The notes beneath the pieces are model-generated. The model did not search any database and was not told where the DNA came from. It saw only the letters and a program-made list of their open reading frames with translations. DNA of 5,490 nt, taken from contig DCGL01000156.1 of NCBI GenBank assembly GCA_002314565.1, forward strand, positions 17,660 through 23,149. Direction: 5' to 3'. A program made the position numbers and the translations under genes. This stretch comes from Clostridiales bacterium UBA1779. Lineage in GTDB: Bacteria; Bacillota; Clostridia; Oscillospirales; CAG-272. Positions 5,452 to 5,490 of the stretch are shown piece after piece. The number at the start of each line of letters is the position of its first letter. Position 1 is the first letter of the stretch.

Positions 5452-5490
5452 GTGCTTTTGCAAATTACGTCTGTGTCAAGTTTTTGTAGG

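Noticed and set aside
5374..5469. 10-nt direct repeat GCAAATTACG at 5374-5383 and 5460-5469
   Set aside because: Half of it is the tRNA anticodon segment and the other half the insert edge. At ten bases in AT-rich DNA it may be chance and does not bound a recognisable element.
5474..5479. Minus-strand TTGACA as a second -35 box
   Set aside because: No -10-like hexamer is found 16-18 nt downstream; the nearby TTGAAA/TATAAT pair is a much better promoter.

Overview
The window looks like a chromosomal segment of a Gram-positive bacterium, most probably a Clostridia-type member of the Bacillota. The basis is the Firmicutes-like CarB sequence, two near-perfect sigma-A promoters with extended -10 elements, a tRNA gene with its CCA encoded, and a T-rich convergent terminator. 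This placement is an inference; no marker in the window names a genus.

Layout. Positions 1-2954 (+) hold most of carB, the large subunit of carbamoyl phosphate synthase, cut at its 5' end by the window edge. A 19-bp perfect hairpin follows (2966-3007). A consensus promoter starting inside that hairpin (3006-3034) serves a ten-helix DMT/EamA-type membrane transporter (3072-4013, +). A bidirectional terminator (4039-4082) separates it from a convergent gene on the minus strand (4096-5106). That gene encodes a GNAT acetyltransferase carrying an unusual C-terminal domain that looks like a shortened, degenerate Gfo/Idh/MocA Rossmann half.

Upstream of the GNAT gene, on the same strand, lies a compact cluster derived from a tRNA. 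It holds an intact tRNA-Thr(CGT) (5205-5280) and two extra tandem copies of that tRNA's 3' end with its T-run (5150-5197). Beyond the tRNA's 5' end is a 22-nt perfect inverted copy of its T-arm and acceptor 3' strand (5307-5328). Next comes a broken tRNA copy split by an 18-nt hairpin-containing insert (5341-5390). A strong minus-strand promoter (5423-5451) sits just upstream of all of this.

How they fit together. CarB, the transporter and the acetyltransferase show no obvious shared pathway. The tRNA promoter would produce a leader of about 135 nt, carrying sequence antisense to the 3' half of the tRNA it precedes, and no convincing separate promoter is visible for the GNAT gene. The tRNA-derived cluster is the most unusual part of the window. 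It may be a record of repeated local duplication and inversion, or a structured leader that affects tRNA maturation or downstream expression; sequence alone does not decide between these.
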